DNA of 64,000 bases from Kwoniella bestiolae CBS 10118 (lineage: Eukaryota > Basidiomycota > Tremellomycetes > Tremellales > Cryptococcaceae), in the NCBI RefSeq assembly GCF_000512585.2, contig NC_089241.1, positions 6,962,001-7,026,000 on the forward strand, in the 5' to 3' direction. A model generated the notes under the pieces. It was not told where the DNA came from. It saw only the letters and a list, made by a program, of their open reading frames with translations, and made no database searches. Below, piece by piece: positions 24,321 to 37,100 of this stretch. Within the stretch, counting starts at the first letter, position 1. Each line of letters opens with the position of its first letter. The position numbers and the translations under genes were made by a program.

Positions 24321-27300
24321 TCACGTGTCAATCGGAGCAGCCAAGGACGTCACCCCAAACCCTCTAACCTGCGATATCGGCCTCTGTCTTTCCCTTTCCC
24401 TTTCCTCATCCAAACTCGCACTGATACTCCGTGCACTCCGTGTACTGCGTTGACTCATACTAGAAGCGGTATCTTGTCGAATCATTGCTTGAGGTCGCGG
24501 TGGTGGTGGTTGTGGTACTTCCCCGTCCTCGTCATCAACTCTAGGCTGTTCCCCCGGAATCACATCCTCAAATTGATATCTCCCATTCTTGGCAGCAGCA
24601 GTAGTAGGAGTCGAGGTATCCCCACCCCGCTCTTCATATATCGTCCCATTCCCACTTCCTCCACTAAACGTCTTACCCCTTCCCCTGACGTTGGTACTGG
24701 TGTTGGTATCCTCATGAGAGACTAGACCCGAGCCCAATGGTCCTGGAGACGATTTCGATCTACTTCGTTTCTCCTTCTCCTTGTCCCCATCCTCGACACC
24801 GTGACTTTGCCCAAGGGGGGAACGGGTATTGCCAAATACATCGAGGCCATCTCCAACTCTGGTCTTATCGCTGTTGTCTGTGTTGGTCGAATCATGTCTG
24901 ATCCGCCAAGACATACCTTCCACCCCTACCAACTGCGTCAGAATCTCAGCATCCAATCTCACCTCGAACAAATCTAAAATGAACCGCCGGACAGGCGCCT
25001 GATAATGATTCGTGGAGACTGATCGGAGTGCTCGATGGAACAGAATGATAGATGAGAAATAACGGGGATGTCGAGTACGTATCCTACCGCCCAATGCCCA
25101 AATCAGCATTCATTACAATCTCTCTCAATCGAACATGGCGAAGATAGAAGAAAAGACTCACTTCTTCAGGTTATTCATCGCGCCAGCAGCCAAAACGTAA
25201 TTCGATAAATTGGCTATGGAAGTCATGATCTCCGCTTCTAATCCTGAAAGTTTCGGTAATGGTGGATAAGTAGGTTCGGAAGAGGATCGTTCCCAAGTAT
25301 TGATCTGTTTAATCCCCATAACTCAGCTCGGACTATTCACCTGCAGCTTTAGGATTTCAGACTTACGTTGACAAACCGAGAGATATCATTTGGCAAACAT
25401 AATCCCGTGGTATGTCCCAAAGGAGTTCTAGTAGATATCCAACCGAATTCCTCCAGTATCTCAGCACCCATCCTTGAGGTGGATATCAAGCCAATGACGA
25501 AGAAGCAAGTCCTGTCATTTAGAATATAATCAGCTTTTGCATCGTAGACCGCATTAATAGCTAACTGAGACTGAGACCTACCCCCGTATAGTGAGAATAG
25601 GCGACTGCTCAGCAATCTCCACGATATCCTCAATAATCTCCTCATCCTCCAAGAACGGTAAACCACCTTCTGTAGATCCGATATTACCCTTCAAACAATG
25701 AAAATATCTCAGTCAGTTTCCATTGTCCCAATATAATGTCTTTTGTACGGAAGATGACATGGGACTCACCAATGCCCATAAGACACTCTTGAGATTCGTC
25801 AAAACACCCTGATCAACAGCCTCCATCCCGTGCAGTCTTACTATCTCCGCAAATTCAGCTACGATGCCCTTCTCTTTGATCAATTGACATCCCTCGGGAG
25901 TCTTGGTCAATTCGCCTAGGAAATGGGTGGGCGCAGGTCCGTCGTATATCCTATGACAATACACCTTAATTAGTCGATCCGTCTCGTGAAGTAGTTCTGA
26001 GGTGTGTCAATGACCTACCAGTAATCTTCGACAGTATCGGTCGACCAAGGTCGTATTGTCTTAGAGACGAACGTTTCCGCTTCAATCACGTATAGTAGAT
26101 TACGTTCCTGCATGATACGATCTTCAGCACATCTTCCTCGTACTGGTGAGGGGGGGAATGAGGGGGGAAATATGAGGGGATACAGGGAACAGGAGGGGAT
26201 ATCCAATCACTCACAACAAGCCAACTTTCAAGCTCCCTATCGATATACTGCGCCTGATGCAAATACCTAAACCCAACACTGGTCGATACGAATCTGACCC
26301 CGCCCGAAGGAACTATCAGTTGATGCCTCAATGTATTCTGTGTGTGCAAATCAACTCACCTCATGAACAGAGGATGCCCAACATCACCAAGATGTTCCAG
26401 CGTCGGTCTAAGCTGTACGACTTTCTCGAGGTTATTCGGATCCGTACATGCCTCTTCGAGGTACATGACAGCGACATCGCAAACTTCCATCGAAGTATCG
26501 TATAATTGCGTTATCATGAGCTGTAATCCCCAGTCTAGGAGATTTGGCTGTTCTTGTATTAGCCCACCTAGATGATGCGTAGCGAAGAGGCGTGTTTCCT
26601 GGTGACATATCAGCTAGGAGTACTTGTAATAAATGCACAGATATATGGCGACTCACCATATAGCTTGAAGTCAATGCTTTGGAAAGGACAATTCGTGGAT
26701 GTGCATCACTATATCCAAAGTCAGCTCAAACGTCCTCCGGATCCTAAACCAGTGAGCTTACAGAGTATAATCGAAACATTCAATGATAATTCGTATAATA
26801 TCATCCCTACTCCTCTGTTCGCTGAGATGGTAGAAGCACGTGAAGAATTTGAATTTCTCTAGTAGCCTGATGATTATTCATGAAAATGAACTGTCAGTGA
26901 TTGCACCTGCTCAATACGTGGGATCGCAACCTTAGTCAACTCACTTCATCCCTTCATGATGTCTACTCAAAGTCCCAATCATTTCGAAGTACCCATAAGT
27001 GAGGGTGTTCTCCAGCCGATCCCTAGCGAAGATAGGCTGAGCAGTAGGCTGACCGATGTACTAAGGTATATCATACAATCAGTCATTTGCATTCTCACTC
27101 ATTCCTTTCGATCACATGTTGATGACGAGAATCGCAGACTCACCTGATCGAGTTCATTGAAACAATCCAACATCTGCTTCAACAGCTTATCCTCGGTGAT
27201 ATACTTGATACCTTCCGCACTACTCAACATCGTAGAAATGAGCGAACAACCGAGTTTGACCCATTTGTGATTTGGCTGATACACTTTATTGTTAGCGCAA

Positions 27301-30300
27301 GGAAACTCTTGATTCTTCCCCCACCACGAATCATGAGAAGATAATCTACTCACCCTGGTCCTCTTGATATCCCCAAACCTGTAATTATAAGGATGGAAGA
27401 ACGAGAACAGCCTTCTAACGAATTTCGTCGCTTTTATAGCTTCATCCAATCTCTTCGGATTCAACAAAGGTCCCTCAATCAGATCTACAATGATCTCATA
27501 GTTCCATTTCGTGTGATCCCGATGCAGCAATAGCTATGTCGCGATATCAGTCATATACCTTTTATCTCCACGACTCATCACATAGCGATCGGAAGAGGGG
27601 AAAGTGAAAATATACTCACCCCCGAATCGACAATCATCTGCTGAAATTGTTTATCTTCGACCTGTAAGCCTAAGCGTAACTTCACAGACTGGACCTGTCT
27701 CTGACCTCTTTCGAGGGGGTCTTGCTGGGCGGACAGCGAGCTGTGGCATAGAATTGAAGGAGAGGGACGGGGGAAGAAGGGGGGGAAGAAAGGAAGCACT
27801 TCAATCAGTGACCCCTACACTCATGCCTACATCTAAAAGGAAAACACCACATACCTATTCTTATCCCTAGCAGCCTTCTTCCCAGCCTTACTCGCATTCC
27901 TATTCAAACTATCTATAGAAGACAAAGCAGAGAGCGCCGCCATCCTTTCGCCTGGATTTTTGAAATCGGTAGCCTCGGAGAAGAGCTGGGGTAAGGACTA
28001 CCAAGTTGCAGAACGTCAGTCCAACGCATGATCACCATCAATTTTAGATGTTCTGGCCTACTTGTAATTGAGCAGCAAACTTTAAAGGTAATACCCTGTT
28101 TGCCATTTGCAATATCTCTCCCAACAATAACGTCGCTTTACGATTGAGGGGACCATTATCTTCTTCTATGACCGCTATCAAAGCCTGATCATAACATATC
28201 TCAGCCACTACACCGTCGTGTTGATTGGACAGCTGACTTACCTCCAATAGTCCAGCTCCTAAGAAGACCGTCAATAGCAGAGCCACGAAATGATCCACCA
28301 GGGTCAGTCCTTGTGCATCTTCCTCTTCAATCCCATCATCTACCAGCTGCTGGGTCGTCGCTTCTTGTGTCCGGGTGTACACTAAGAATATTCCGTCAGG
28401 TCATGGTACACCGGCCGCAGTATAGCACAAAGAAAGCTCACCAGTCAATCTCTTCCCATCTAGAAAGGCGTTTGTCCAAGTGGGCGATTTGATACGTAGC
28501 GATACGAATAACAGGTCCATAAGTGCGTTCTACATTCCGACCGACCAAATCAGCCGACATCGCTGTAAACAGACCAACGTCCACAATCGCAATGAATACT
28601 CACCCGCATATCCGTATTTGGCACATGCAAAGAGCTAATCAGACTTTTGATAGCTCGATAATCGTCCATGCACATGTACAGTAGGCCTGACATCAAGCAG
28701 TCTATCAGCAAAAGCCTTGATCGTACTTCAATGCAAGTGAGCAGGTTCAGTAGGCAGACTCACCAGACCAAGAGGAAAGTAACATTCCTATATTCCTCAC
28801 TGTATTCTGCAGGTTCTCAAGATGCCTTGGCTGTTGACGAGTAGGTATCTTGCCGTATGCTTCTGTCAGACCGACCAGTACAGCCTTGATGAAGGCACGA
28901 TGATCAGCACATTTATCGAATGCAGGCAATTACACCAATTCGATATCTCACCTCTAGATCACCTCCGGGTAATAGCAGTTCCCTCGTACTCGGCTGGTTT
29001 ACCAGATACAACAGTAAACCCGTTATCGCTGGACCTAATTCGGACGGACCATCTTTGAAAGCTAGTAAGACCGTTCTAAATGCATTTGACTGTATAAGGC
29101 AACGTATATCCAGTATACCTATCAGATAAGATGAATATCAGTATACAGCTGAAAAGGAATAATGATTTTCCTCTGCTCTGTAAACAAGCAAACATGGCGA
29201 GACGGAGACGAGATCTAGGTGACATTGTGAGAGAGACAGAGTCGATGCAGAGTAAAACGCAACATACCAATCTCAACGAGCGTCTCCATACAGACCGTCC
29301 TCATCGCATCATCCGGATTCTCCGCCGCACTGACTATGGCTCTTACCAGCCCGTCCGTGAGAGGTACTCTATCTTCCAGCAATTTCTGTATGGGACCCTC
29401 GAATTGGGCGTAAGCATGGGCATGCCCATTTCGAGAATGGGATCTCGTTCTACTTCTAGAAGCGAGAGGGGACGAAGCCGGGCGGGAGGGTGGAAGAGGA
29501 GGAAGGACGATCACTGCCCGGAGGAGACGGAGAGCTTGTTCTCTCTCGTGGACTGCTTTGGCATCGCGCGTGAATGTGCTATATACATCAAAACGCAATT
29601 AGCCCGACCTACATGCGACACTAGTGAAACATCCCCAGTGAAAGATTTGAGGGAAATCCAGACTCACCGTATTATCAACCATTCCATACCATTTGCGATC
29701 ATCTTGCCCCAGCTCTGCCGTGTGAGGGAATACCTCAGCAATCTATATCCCGCAGCTCGCTGTCGAGGAGTCGCCGAGTCGCCCAGGAAAGGTATGACAC
29801 TGGGGCAGGTAATATGTATTAGCTTAGTGATCTTACTCCAAGGTTGTCCAGTATACAAGAGAGCGACTTATGCAGGAGGGACGAAAACTTCAATACTAGA
29901 GGTACTGATTGAGACGTAACTCACGACTGCACAACCTCCTCGATATCAATGACCACCCTCAACCCCTCATTCATCTTCAACGCTTCACTCAGCTTGATCA
30001 TCAGATCATACTCTTCATCATTCCCATTGCCATTCCCCTCATCCCTCGCCTTTCCCTTTCCTTTTCCCTTCGCTCTACCCAACTCCTTCAACCTCCTAAG
30101 CAATCTCCGCGAATTGTCCAACAACATCTCAAAATTCTCATCCACCTCTCTACCACCGAGTAATGACAACTCATGACTACTCCCCTGAGAAAGGGATGAA
30201 GCAGATTTCCACGAAGTCCCCGCATCCTCGTCTACTCTAGTCCCATAAGATTGATTGTTGTTAATGTTATTGTGGTTAAATGCATCTTCACCAGCAGATT

Positions 30301-31263
30301 TGGACCTCGGTCTCCTCCCCCCATCTCCTCCTCCCTTAGACGGTGTCCCGTACCCTATGTATTCATTCTCGCGATCGCGATCGCTCTTCTCGGGAGTGAG
30401 GTTGGAATGGTATCTCAAAGGTTTGGGTCTGCTCGACCCACTCCCACTTCCACCTCCGGTCGGACCGGTATGTGTACTTCCCAAAAGAGAGGATGAGAGG
30501 GAAGAAGAGAGGGAGGGTTGATAGCCCCCTCCGCCTCCGCCTCCGGGTCCTAGAGATGAGTTCGACGGATAGCCGTTCAGACGAGGTTGGGGTCTTCGTC
30601 TTGTGCGCTGGGGAGTGCCTGTGTCATGGGTGATTGGTTAGTGATGATGACTCTTACTTTCGATACGTAGCAGATGTATCCCTCCGTCTGCGTGTCCGAA
30701 GATTCACATTTCTATGCTTTCATGGGGAGGGGATGCTCACCTCTGAGCTTTTCCAACCTAGCTTCCAGACTCTTGATCCGCTCATTAGCAGCCTCCAACT
30801 GAGCGGTGATGTTCTCCTTGACTTTCTCTTGATCTCCTCCGTCCGCACTCTCCTTCTGCTCTATCACCTATAGCCTATGTCAGTCGCACGACTCAACTTG
30901 GCAAGAGGAGTGATGTGATAAAGCGTATGGGTAGAAGGTAGTAGCCCAAACTCATACTTACATCCAACATCTTCTCAGCACCATACTGTACTCTCCTCTC
31001 TATACCCAACTTGGTTTCTATACTTTCGATCTGTGTCCGATAACAGGAAGCAAGCATCAACACAGATCTAATCATCCAGCTGTACGGAAGATGACAGCAC
31101 ACTATACACTCACAGACTCGTTCTCCTCGTTCTCGTCCGCAGTATTTCCATTTCCATTCTGCCCCTGGGCGATTCCCTGCCCATCCACACTGGGTCGAGA
31201 AGGCGAGGGTCTAGGGAAGGTGACATTGGGGTTGGGGTTGACATTGACGTTGACGTTGCTCAT
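24321..31263 (-). CDS. AVO3: TOR complex 2 subunit Rictor / Avo3 (S. pombe Ste20)
   Basis: Scaffold of TORC2, controlling AGC kinases, actin and sphingolipid signalling at the plasma membrane. Twenty-seven exons (minus): 31114-31263, 30962-31030, 30741-30867, 29925-30618, 29668-29799, 29268-29578, 28952-29118, 28764-28884, 28604-28686, 28442-28529, 28242-28381, 28062-28184, 27855-27997, 27620-27740, 27354-27533, 27144-27275, 26945-27060, 26762-26866, 26657-26708, 26360-26598, 26215-26293, 26019-26107, 25770-25950, 25582-25688, 25367-25511, 25162-25304, 24321-25083; about 1599 aa. Asn-rich start, an HR1-type coiled coil (IESIETKLGIERRVQYGAE) at about 50-115, a Ser/Gly-rich linker, then the Rictor N-terminal helical repeats (AAGYRLLRYSLTRQSW, DGLVRAIVSAAE). 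Middle-domain motifs include TKWNYEIIVDLIEGPLLNP and FARDRLENTLTYGYFEMIGT. The Rictor_V block is THFLGELTKTPEGCQ, LKSVLWALGNIGST and RGTCFFVIGLIS. Low-complexity, Arg/Ser-rich tail. Confidence 0.93.
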
Positions 31264-31984
31264 TTCGTTATGGTGATGTCCTGCATTGATTTCGTGAGAT
31301 AGGACATTGACGTTGAGGTTGATGTTGATGTTGATGAATGACGAGTATGAGAGGGGTCAATGCGCAGATCAAAAGAATAATGGTTGATATACTACTGTCT
31401 CCGGTCGTCCTTGTCTTTCAATGGAATGGCAACACTGGTACCCACCTAGAGCATCCTTCTGGCTTGGCTCTCTTGGACACTAGCACAGTAGAACGATGTT
31501 GTTGGTGAGTACGACTTGGACTATAAAGTACACGCAGATCTTTTGTTGTTCACTTTGATACTTCACTCGCCGCCATACGCGGGGTAACCACCATCCTGCG
31601 AGTGAGAACGTTTGCAGAGGTGGAGGCAGACAACCTCGCACCTAATCTGCAATCTGCTCATATGCGTTATATCCACATTCAAATTCATATTCACACTGGA
31701 TATGCAGTAAAGTATATCCATAGCATAGCATTAACTCTGCAACCCAAATCAAGTTCCAAGATGTAAATGTAAATAATTAATCAAAAGAAATAGATAGAAT
31801 AGTCGTTATGTTTGAAATCTATATGCAAAGCAGTGTGTCTTTGTACTTCATTTTCTGCCAAACCAACCCTTCCACTGGTAATCCGCCTCTAATATATCTA
31901 TCTAACAAGAACTCACTCCAGTCCAATCTATTCCATACAGGGTAATGTCTCTTTTTCATCGGTATTCATATGTATGTGTTTGAC
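31264..31984. promoter_or_regulatory. AVO3 upstream region and NCS1 permease 3' flank
   Basis: About 0.7 kb. Near 31300-31340 a TTGACGTTGA/TTGATG imperfect repeat extends the Asn/Val-coding repeat of the AVO3 start into the leader. It should hold the AVO3 promoter and the permease 3' UTR. No gene seen. Confidence 0.4.
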
Positions 31985-34196
31985 TTATACCTTGTTGATC
32001 GCAGGGTAACTCGACGATTCAGGTAATTCACCCGACATATTCCTCTTCTCCTTGTCCTGCTCTGATTCCCAAGCTTGCGAATCGGATAATGCGAAATCCT
32101 CATCCATCGATTCGACAGTCCTGTCGACCAGTGTGGAAGTGGGTGGGAAGATGAATGAAAGTAAGAGGTAGATGGACGCTCCCATTGCTGTTGAGGTGAG
32201 CCATGATGCTTTGTCTAATCGATACGAAACAAACATAAGTCAGATCAGTGTCGTCCCTCTCACAAGAACAAGTACACGGAGGAGAAGAGTAAACTTACAG
32301 AAGAAGGAATATTTTCCAATATCCACTTTCGAGTTGATAGCATTGATCAAGCCTGGCAAATTGACAGGTACAGCGACCAGCAGGGTGACGACCGCTCTCC
32401 AATTGACACCGTAGCGGTACTTGTAGATACCTTCGTTTTGGTACAACATCGGTACGTGAAGTTTTGTCTTTCTTACGATCCAATAATCGATGATCATGAT
32501 AGCTACGATAGGGGCCAGAACGATGATATACCCAGATAAAAAGGTAGTCAATGCTTTGGCAGATTGTTGGATCTTCCATGGGCAGGTAGCCCATCCACCG
32601 ATGATGGCGGTGATGAACGCTCCTCTACGGATGTTGAGCCATTTCGGAGCGATGAATGCGAAATCGTTCGAGGCCGCGATGGAGTTGGTGGAGATGTTGG
32701 TTCCGAGTGTGGCGAGGGCGAAAGCGAATGCGACGAAGAATGCACCTGCTCTGGAGGTCCATTGGGCGATTATCATCGTAGGGTCCCAATAGAGGGTACC
32801 GTAGATTGCTTGACCGGCTGAAGCGATGACGATACCGATGAATGAGAAGGTGAAGTACACAAGGGGGATGAAGAGGAGTTGCCAGTATGAGTCGGATGTT
32901 CGGTGGGCATATCGAGTGAGATCGGGCTGTTGGTCATCAAGTGATTTTAGCACATGATCACATCTGGTCAGGCATAGTGGAGATCAACTGACGATGTTAA
33001 TTGCCAAAGTGGTTTTACCAGAGATGGCAACGTTTATACCTGCGACCCAAGCCCATGATCTCGTCGAACCAGTCAAAGCACTGTGTTTGGCGAAGACTGG
33101 ACCTGATCCTCCAGCCCTGTGGACAGCCCAGCCGAGAGTGGCAAAAGCAGCGATGACGGCGACGACGGATTTGACGAAGAAGAGCCATCTCATCTTTCTG
33201 GGGTGAATCAAGACGAGGGGGAATTGGACTGGTAGTCAAGATAACATTAGTAATTAAAGCGGTATCCAAGAAACAAATAACTCACTGGTCCAGAAAACAA
33301 AGTATGCGATCATCTTGTTACTGGTCACACCTTGAGATACGGGGATAGTGTTTGGGAGGGTCTTGAGGGATGGCCAGATGGCCTCGAGGCAGATCAAGGT
33401 ACATGATGCGCCGATGAATGTGTTGATACTGCACATTGCATGTTATAATAAAATGATCAGCGTAGTTCGGATGCAAAGTGAAAAAGCAAGCCATGACATA
33501 CCCAAAGTAGATAAGACCAAGGACCAGACGAGATACTACCGCAAAGTAAGAAAAGTAGAAACCCAATGAAGCTCTTGATGCGATTGAGAATGGGATGTGA
33601 TGTCTTGATCCGATGGTACCGTTCAAAGCTACAGCAGCGGCGATGATGATGTTACCAATAGCACTGTACGTTGCGATCAGCCACTCGTCGCTTTGTTACG
33701 CACAGACCACATTCACAAGTGAGGGTAACTCACATAGCAGCAGAGGCCTCTCTCCAACTGAGACCCATAGCTACGATAGAACCAGCCTGTTGCATCGTAC
33801 CGACATTCGCACCATCAGATAACCATAAGAAGAGATAGTGGACACTAGCAATCCCGCAAATCTCTCGTCAGCTCATCCCTTGGAGTGGTGAGTGGTTGAT
33901 AGGTTGTAAGAAGAGACAGGAGTAACTCACGCTCTCCAGTTCCTCTGATCGACGGGTACGACGTCGACATCGGCATTGGACCATCCATCCCTGGTAGCAT
34001 ATGACGCAGGAGGTGTATCGAGGTACCAGTAATCCTTGGTGAACCATCTTTTAGGTTCGATATTTTTCAAAGAGTTGAACATCCTGTCCTTGAACGTCAA
34101 TTGACGATTGAAAGTATCCTGCTTGGGTGAGACGAGAAGATACTGTTCGGCAACTGTTGGTGGGTTGCTGTTGTTATCGATATGATGGTTGAACAT
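31985..34196 (-). CDS. NCS1-family nucleobase/allantoin/thiamine-type permease
   Basis: Twelve-helix cation symporter of the plasma membrane (Fur4/Dal4/Fui1/Thi7 family); substrate not decided by sequence. Seven exons (minus): 33931-34196, 33734-33844, 33502-33663, 33286-33428, 32993-33228, 32299-32926, 31985-32214, about 591 aa, the usual family length. Family hallmarks: the cytosolic N-terminus ending in DVVPVDQRNWRA, helix 1 SDGANVGTMQQAGSIVAMGL, GSRHHIPFSIASRASLGFYF, INTFIGASCTLICLEAIWP, PDLTRYAHRTSDSYWQLLFIP and TLGTNISTNSIAASNDF. A positively charged YRYGVNWRAVV loop precedes the last helices, and an acidic, Ser-rich C-tail (DEDFALSDSQ) may take part in endocytic control. Upstream lies a 4.8 kb gap. 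Confidence 0.9.
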
Positions 34197-37100
34197 GAAT
34201 ATGTCGCAGGAGGGATAAAGAGAAGGAGGTCAGGTCAGTAATTCTGTGCAGAGGAGATGATTGATGATAGCACCAGGCACTGAGTGACGCAGAGTGGTAA
34301 ACCGCTAGGGTGTATGAAGAGGGAGGGATCAAGCTAGAATGAGGAATATAGGCTAGTAAAGCAAGCTAAGAGCGAGAAGAAAGAAAGTTTATGAATGAAA
34401 AGGTGGGTTGGGTCTAAGAGAAGATGCGGTAACGGGGGGATTATATATCATCGACGATTGACCTCGTAGTCCAGAACCATGTCAACATGTCTGCGATCAT
34501 TTGATGATCGATGAGTGATGAGTGATGAGTGATTGATGGATAAATGCGCCTTGGTCGTCAAGGTTTTGAATTTCCTTTTCTGCTTTTGATGGTTTGATCA
34601 TGATGGGTCATGATGAAGGTGTACGATGATGATTCATGTCTGATGACTGTCTTCTTCCCCCTCCCTTGCCCTGGTCCTGGCCGTCACTCCACTCTCACGC
34701 ACTGTCACCCACACACCCACCACCATCAAGCCAAATGTCAAGCCCACCTGGGAAAGAAGCTAAGAGCCATACACACCTATGAAAGAGATGCTTCTGGTCT
34801 TGTGCCTTTGTTCAGGTTGATACTGATACTCCCGAAGGGGACAAGGGACGAGGGACGAGAGATGAGGATGATACCTTTCATCACCTCATCACCATCAAAA
34901 CAGGACAGGAACAAACACAGCAAAAACACAAAGAAAGAGGGGGGGACAGAGCGTTAAATAAAGAGGACAGAGCGGACACCCTTTCGCGCACTGATCGCTT
35001 ATCGTTGAGGAGGGGTAGGAGGGAAAGAGCCGAGCCGAGAAGAGTTACGATCATGATTGAAAGGGAAAAAGAGACGACCTTCAAAGGATATCTGAGAGAC
35101 CGAACTCACGTAGATAGATGACCAGTACCTCTGAGTTCCAGGTTTCCAGCTTCCTCCAGCTTGCGAAATGAGCCGAGTGGGGTTGAGAGAGGAGGAATGA
35201 TCCTAGCGTTGTGGGTTAGGGTATGTCGTTTCGTTTTGATGGTCGTCAAGGTGGGGGTGGTGGGGGTGTTTCGTATCCGATCAGATTGCTGAGTGAGCCT
35301 CCGTGTGAAATATCATATATTGATGAGTTGTCTATGTCGAATTATTGACCATATCTCTTCAAATGTCTATCTCCAGTCCTCCCTTGAAGTCCGAAAAGAT
35401 TGTTTTTCCTATATGATCGATCTCGAGGCCGATTGTTTGTGTATTTGTCGATGATAATATAATATTGGCGTTACCGACCTGTATCCTCCTTTACACTTAA
35501 ATCTCTCTCTCGTACATGACATGTATATATAACGAGTCAAGATGAAGCGAAATGGTACTAAAATCCAGGTTCACAACCTGCACTTGCAACTTGCAACTTG
35601 TAATATTTGAATAGGACCAAGAACAAAAAGACTTCTTATCGATCACGTTACGGATAATGTATGGCTCATAACCCGTCACAGGATATAACGTTAGGTACAA
35701 AGAAAGTTCCGTAATATCCCCCCACCCTTCTGCATTCATTTCGGTTTATCCAACCCATCCCATCCAATTCATATCGGTCCCCTACCTCGTCGTGAACTAT
35801 CTGAAAAGATGTATCGGGACTGTGTACCAATTCATTCATTCCTCGGTGAACGTGAAAAAGAGCATCAGCTCGTACAAAAGACAGGGTGGCATCAGAGTAA
35901 GAGAACGACGGTTGTAGTGTAGTAAGAGAAAAAAGGGGTGTTGGTGGTGAAATGAAAAAACATGAAACCAAGCTAAAAAGCGTGCCAGCAGTTGAACGGG
36001 AAGCGAATGGTCCCTGATTATCATCGAGTGTAGCTGCAATTGGATGCCCTCAGTAGACATGGGGAAGCGCTTAACTTATCGATTTAGCGGTGTGTGATGT
36101 GGTGTACCTTGTGAAGCTTGCTTCGAATGCAATGGAGGGGAACTGTATCGATACAATCTGAAGGAGATGAAAGGAGAAGGACAAGGGGAAGGAGAGGAGA
36201 GGAACAGAGTCGTTTTCACAACTGTTCGCAGCGGATCGTCCCAGTTCGGTACCTTGAATCATGATTCAGAGACAAGGTACGAACGAGCTACACGCTTGGA
36301 GGAATTCACAGAGGAGTGAGAAAGAACCAAGAGTCAGAAGTCAAAAGTCAAAAGTCAACTTTCCCGTCACTCGTCTTTCTCATACCTCGCAACTCACTGC
36401 CCTTCGGCAAGACGGTCTTCGTGAGGTCTGATGACTCAGTCGACCCACCGAGTAAATGAGGAGGCAACGTGACTGACAATTCAATGCATACAAACACATA
36501 CAGAATTTCTCTCTTGATGGAGCGATATCATCTGCTGTCGCACAGCATGGCTTACCTCTACTGCACATTGCTTGGGTTCGACGAGAACACTGGCATGTAC
36601 TTCAGTAATGTTTTGGGATTCCATCCTCATAGAAAGTAGGATATATCCGTATGAGCCAGAGAAGGATTATCGTTGTCTTTTGACCTGACGACCGTACTTC
36701 AAATCGCTGTCACTCTCGACTGCCGTACATTACCACAAATCATTCAACACCTATCTATAGACATGCATGCAGCATACACGAGACAACCCCTCATCGACGC
36801 CTCACCCCTTCGGACATAGCATTTCGGCCTTCCCTCTTGATCGGAACAACATACAGTACAGTAGGTAAGCCCGGTAAAAGCGGCATGAGCATGCGTGCCA
36901 CCTAGCCAAGTATATAGTTCAGGTCAAATACGACAGGTGTTCATATAGTACGATTAAATCACTTTCAGTAGTAGCGTACAGTAGCTTTAAGCACGGGTAG
37001 GAAGACATATCCGAATTACATTACTGGATGTCCGAATACGAATACTGTATCGTGTCACTCCAGGATCAGACTCACTAACTTTAATTCAGGCACCAAGCCC

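Noticed and set aside
24309..24725. 138-codon plus-strand frame
   Set aside because: Complement of the low-complexity C-terminal tail of AVO3.
29131..29919. 262-codon plus-strand reading frame
   Set aside because: Antisense to AVO3 exons 5-7. The minus strand carries Rictor motifs with correct splice sites, whereas this frame is Arg/Ser-rich with no family feature.
36432..36438. TGACTCA AP-1/Gcn4-type site as a regulatory element
   Set aside because: Single 7-mer, more than 2 kb from either flanking gene start; expected by chance in 64 kb.
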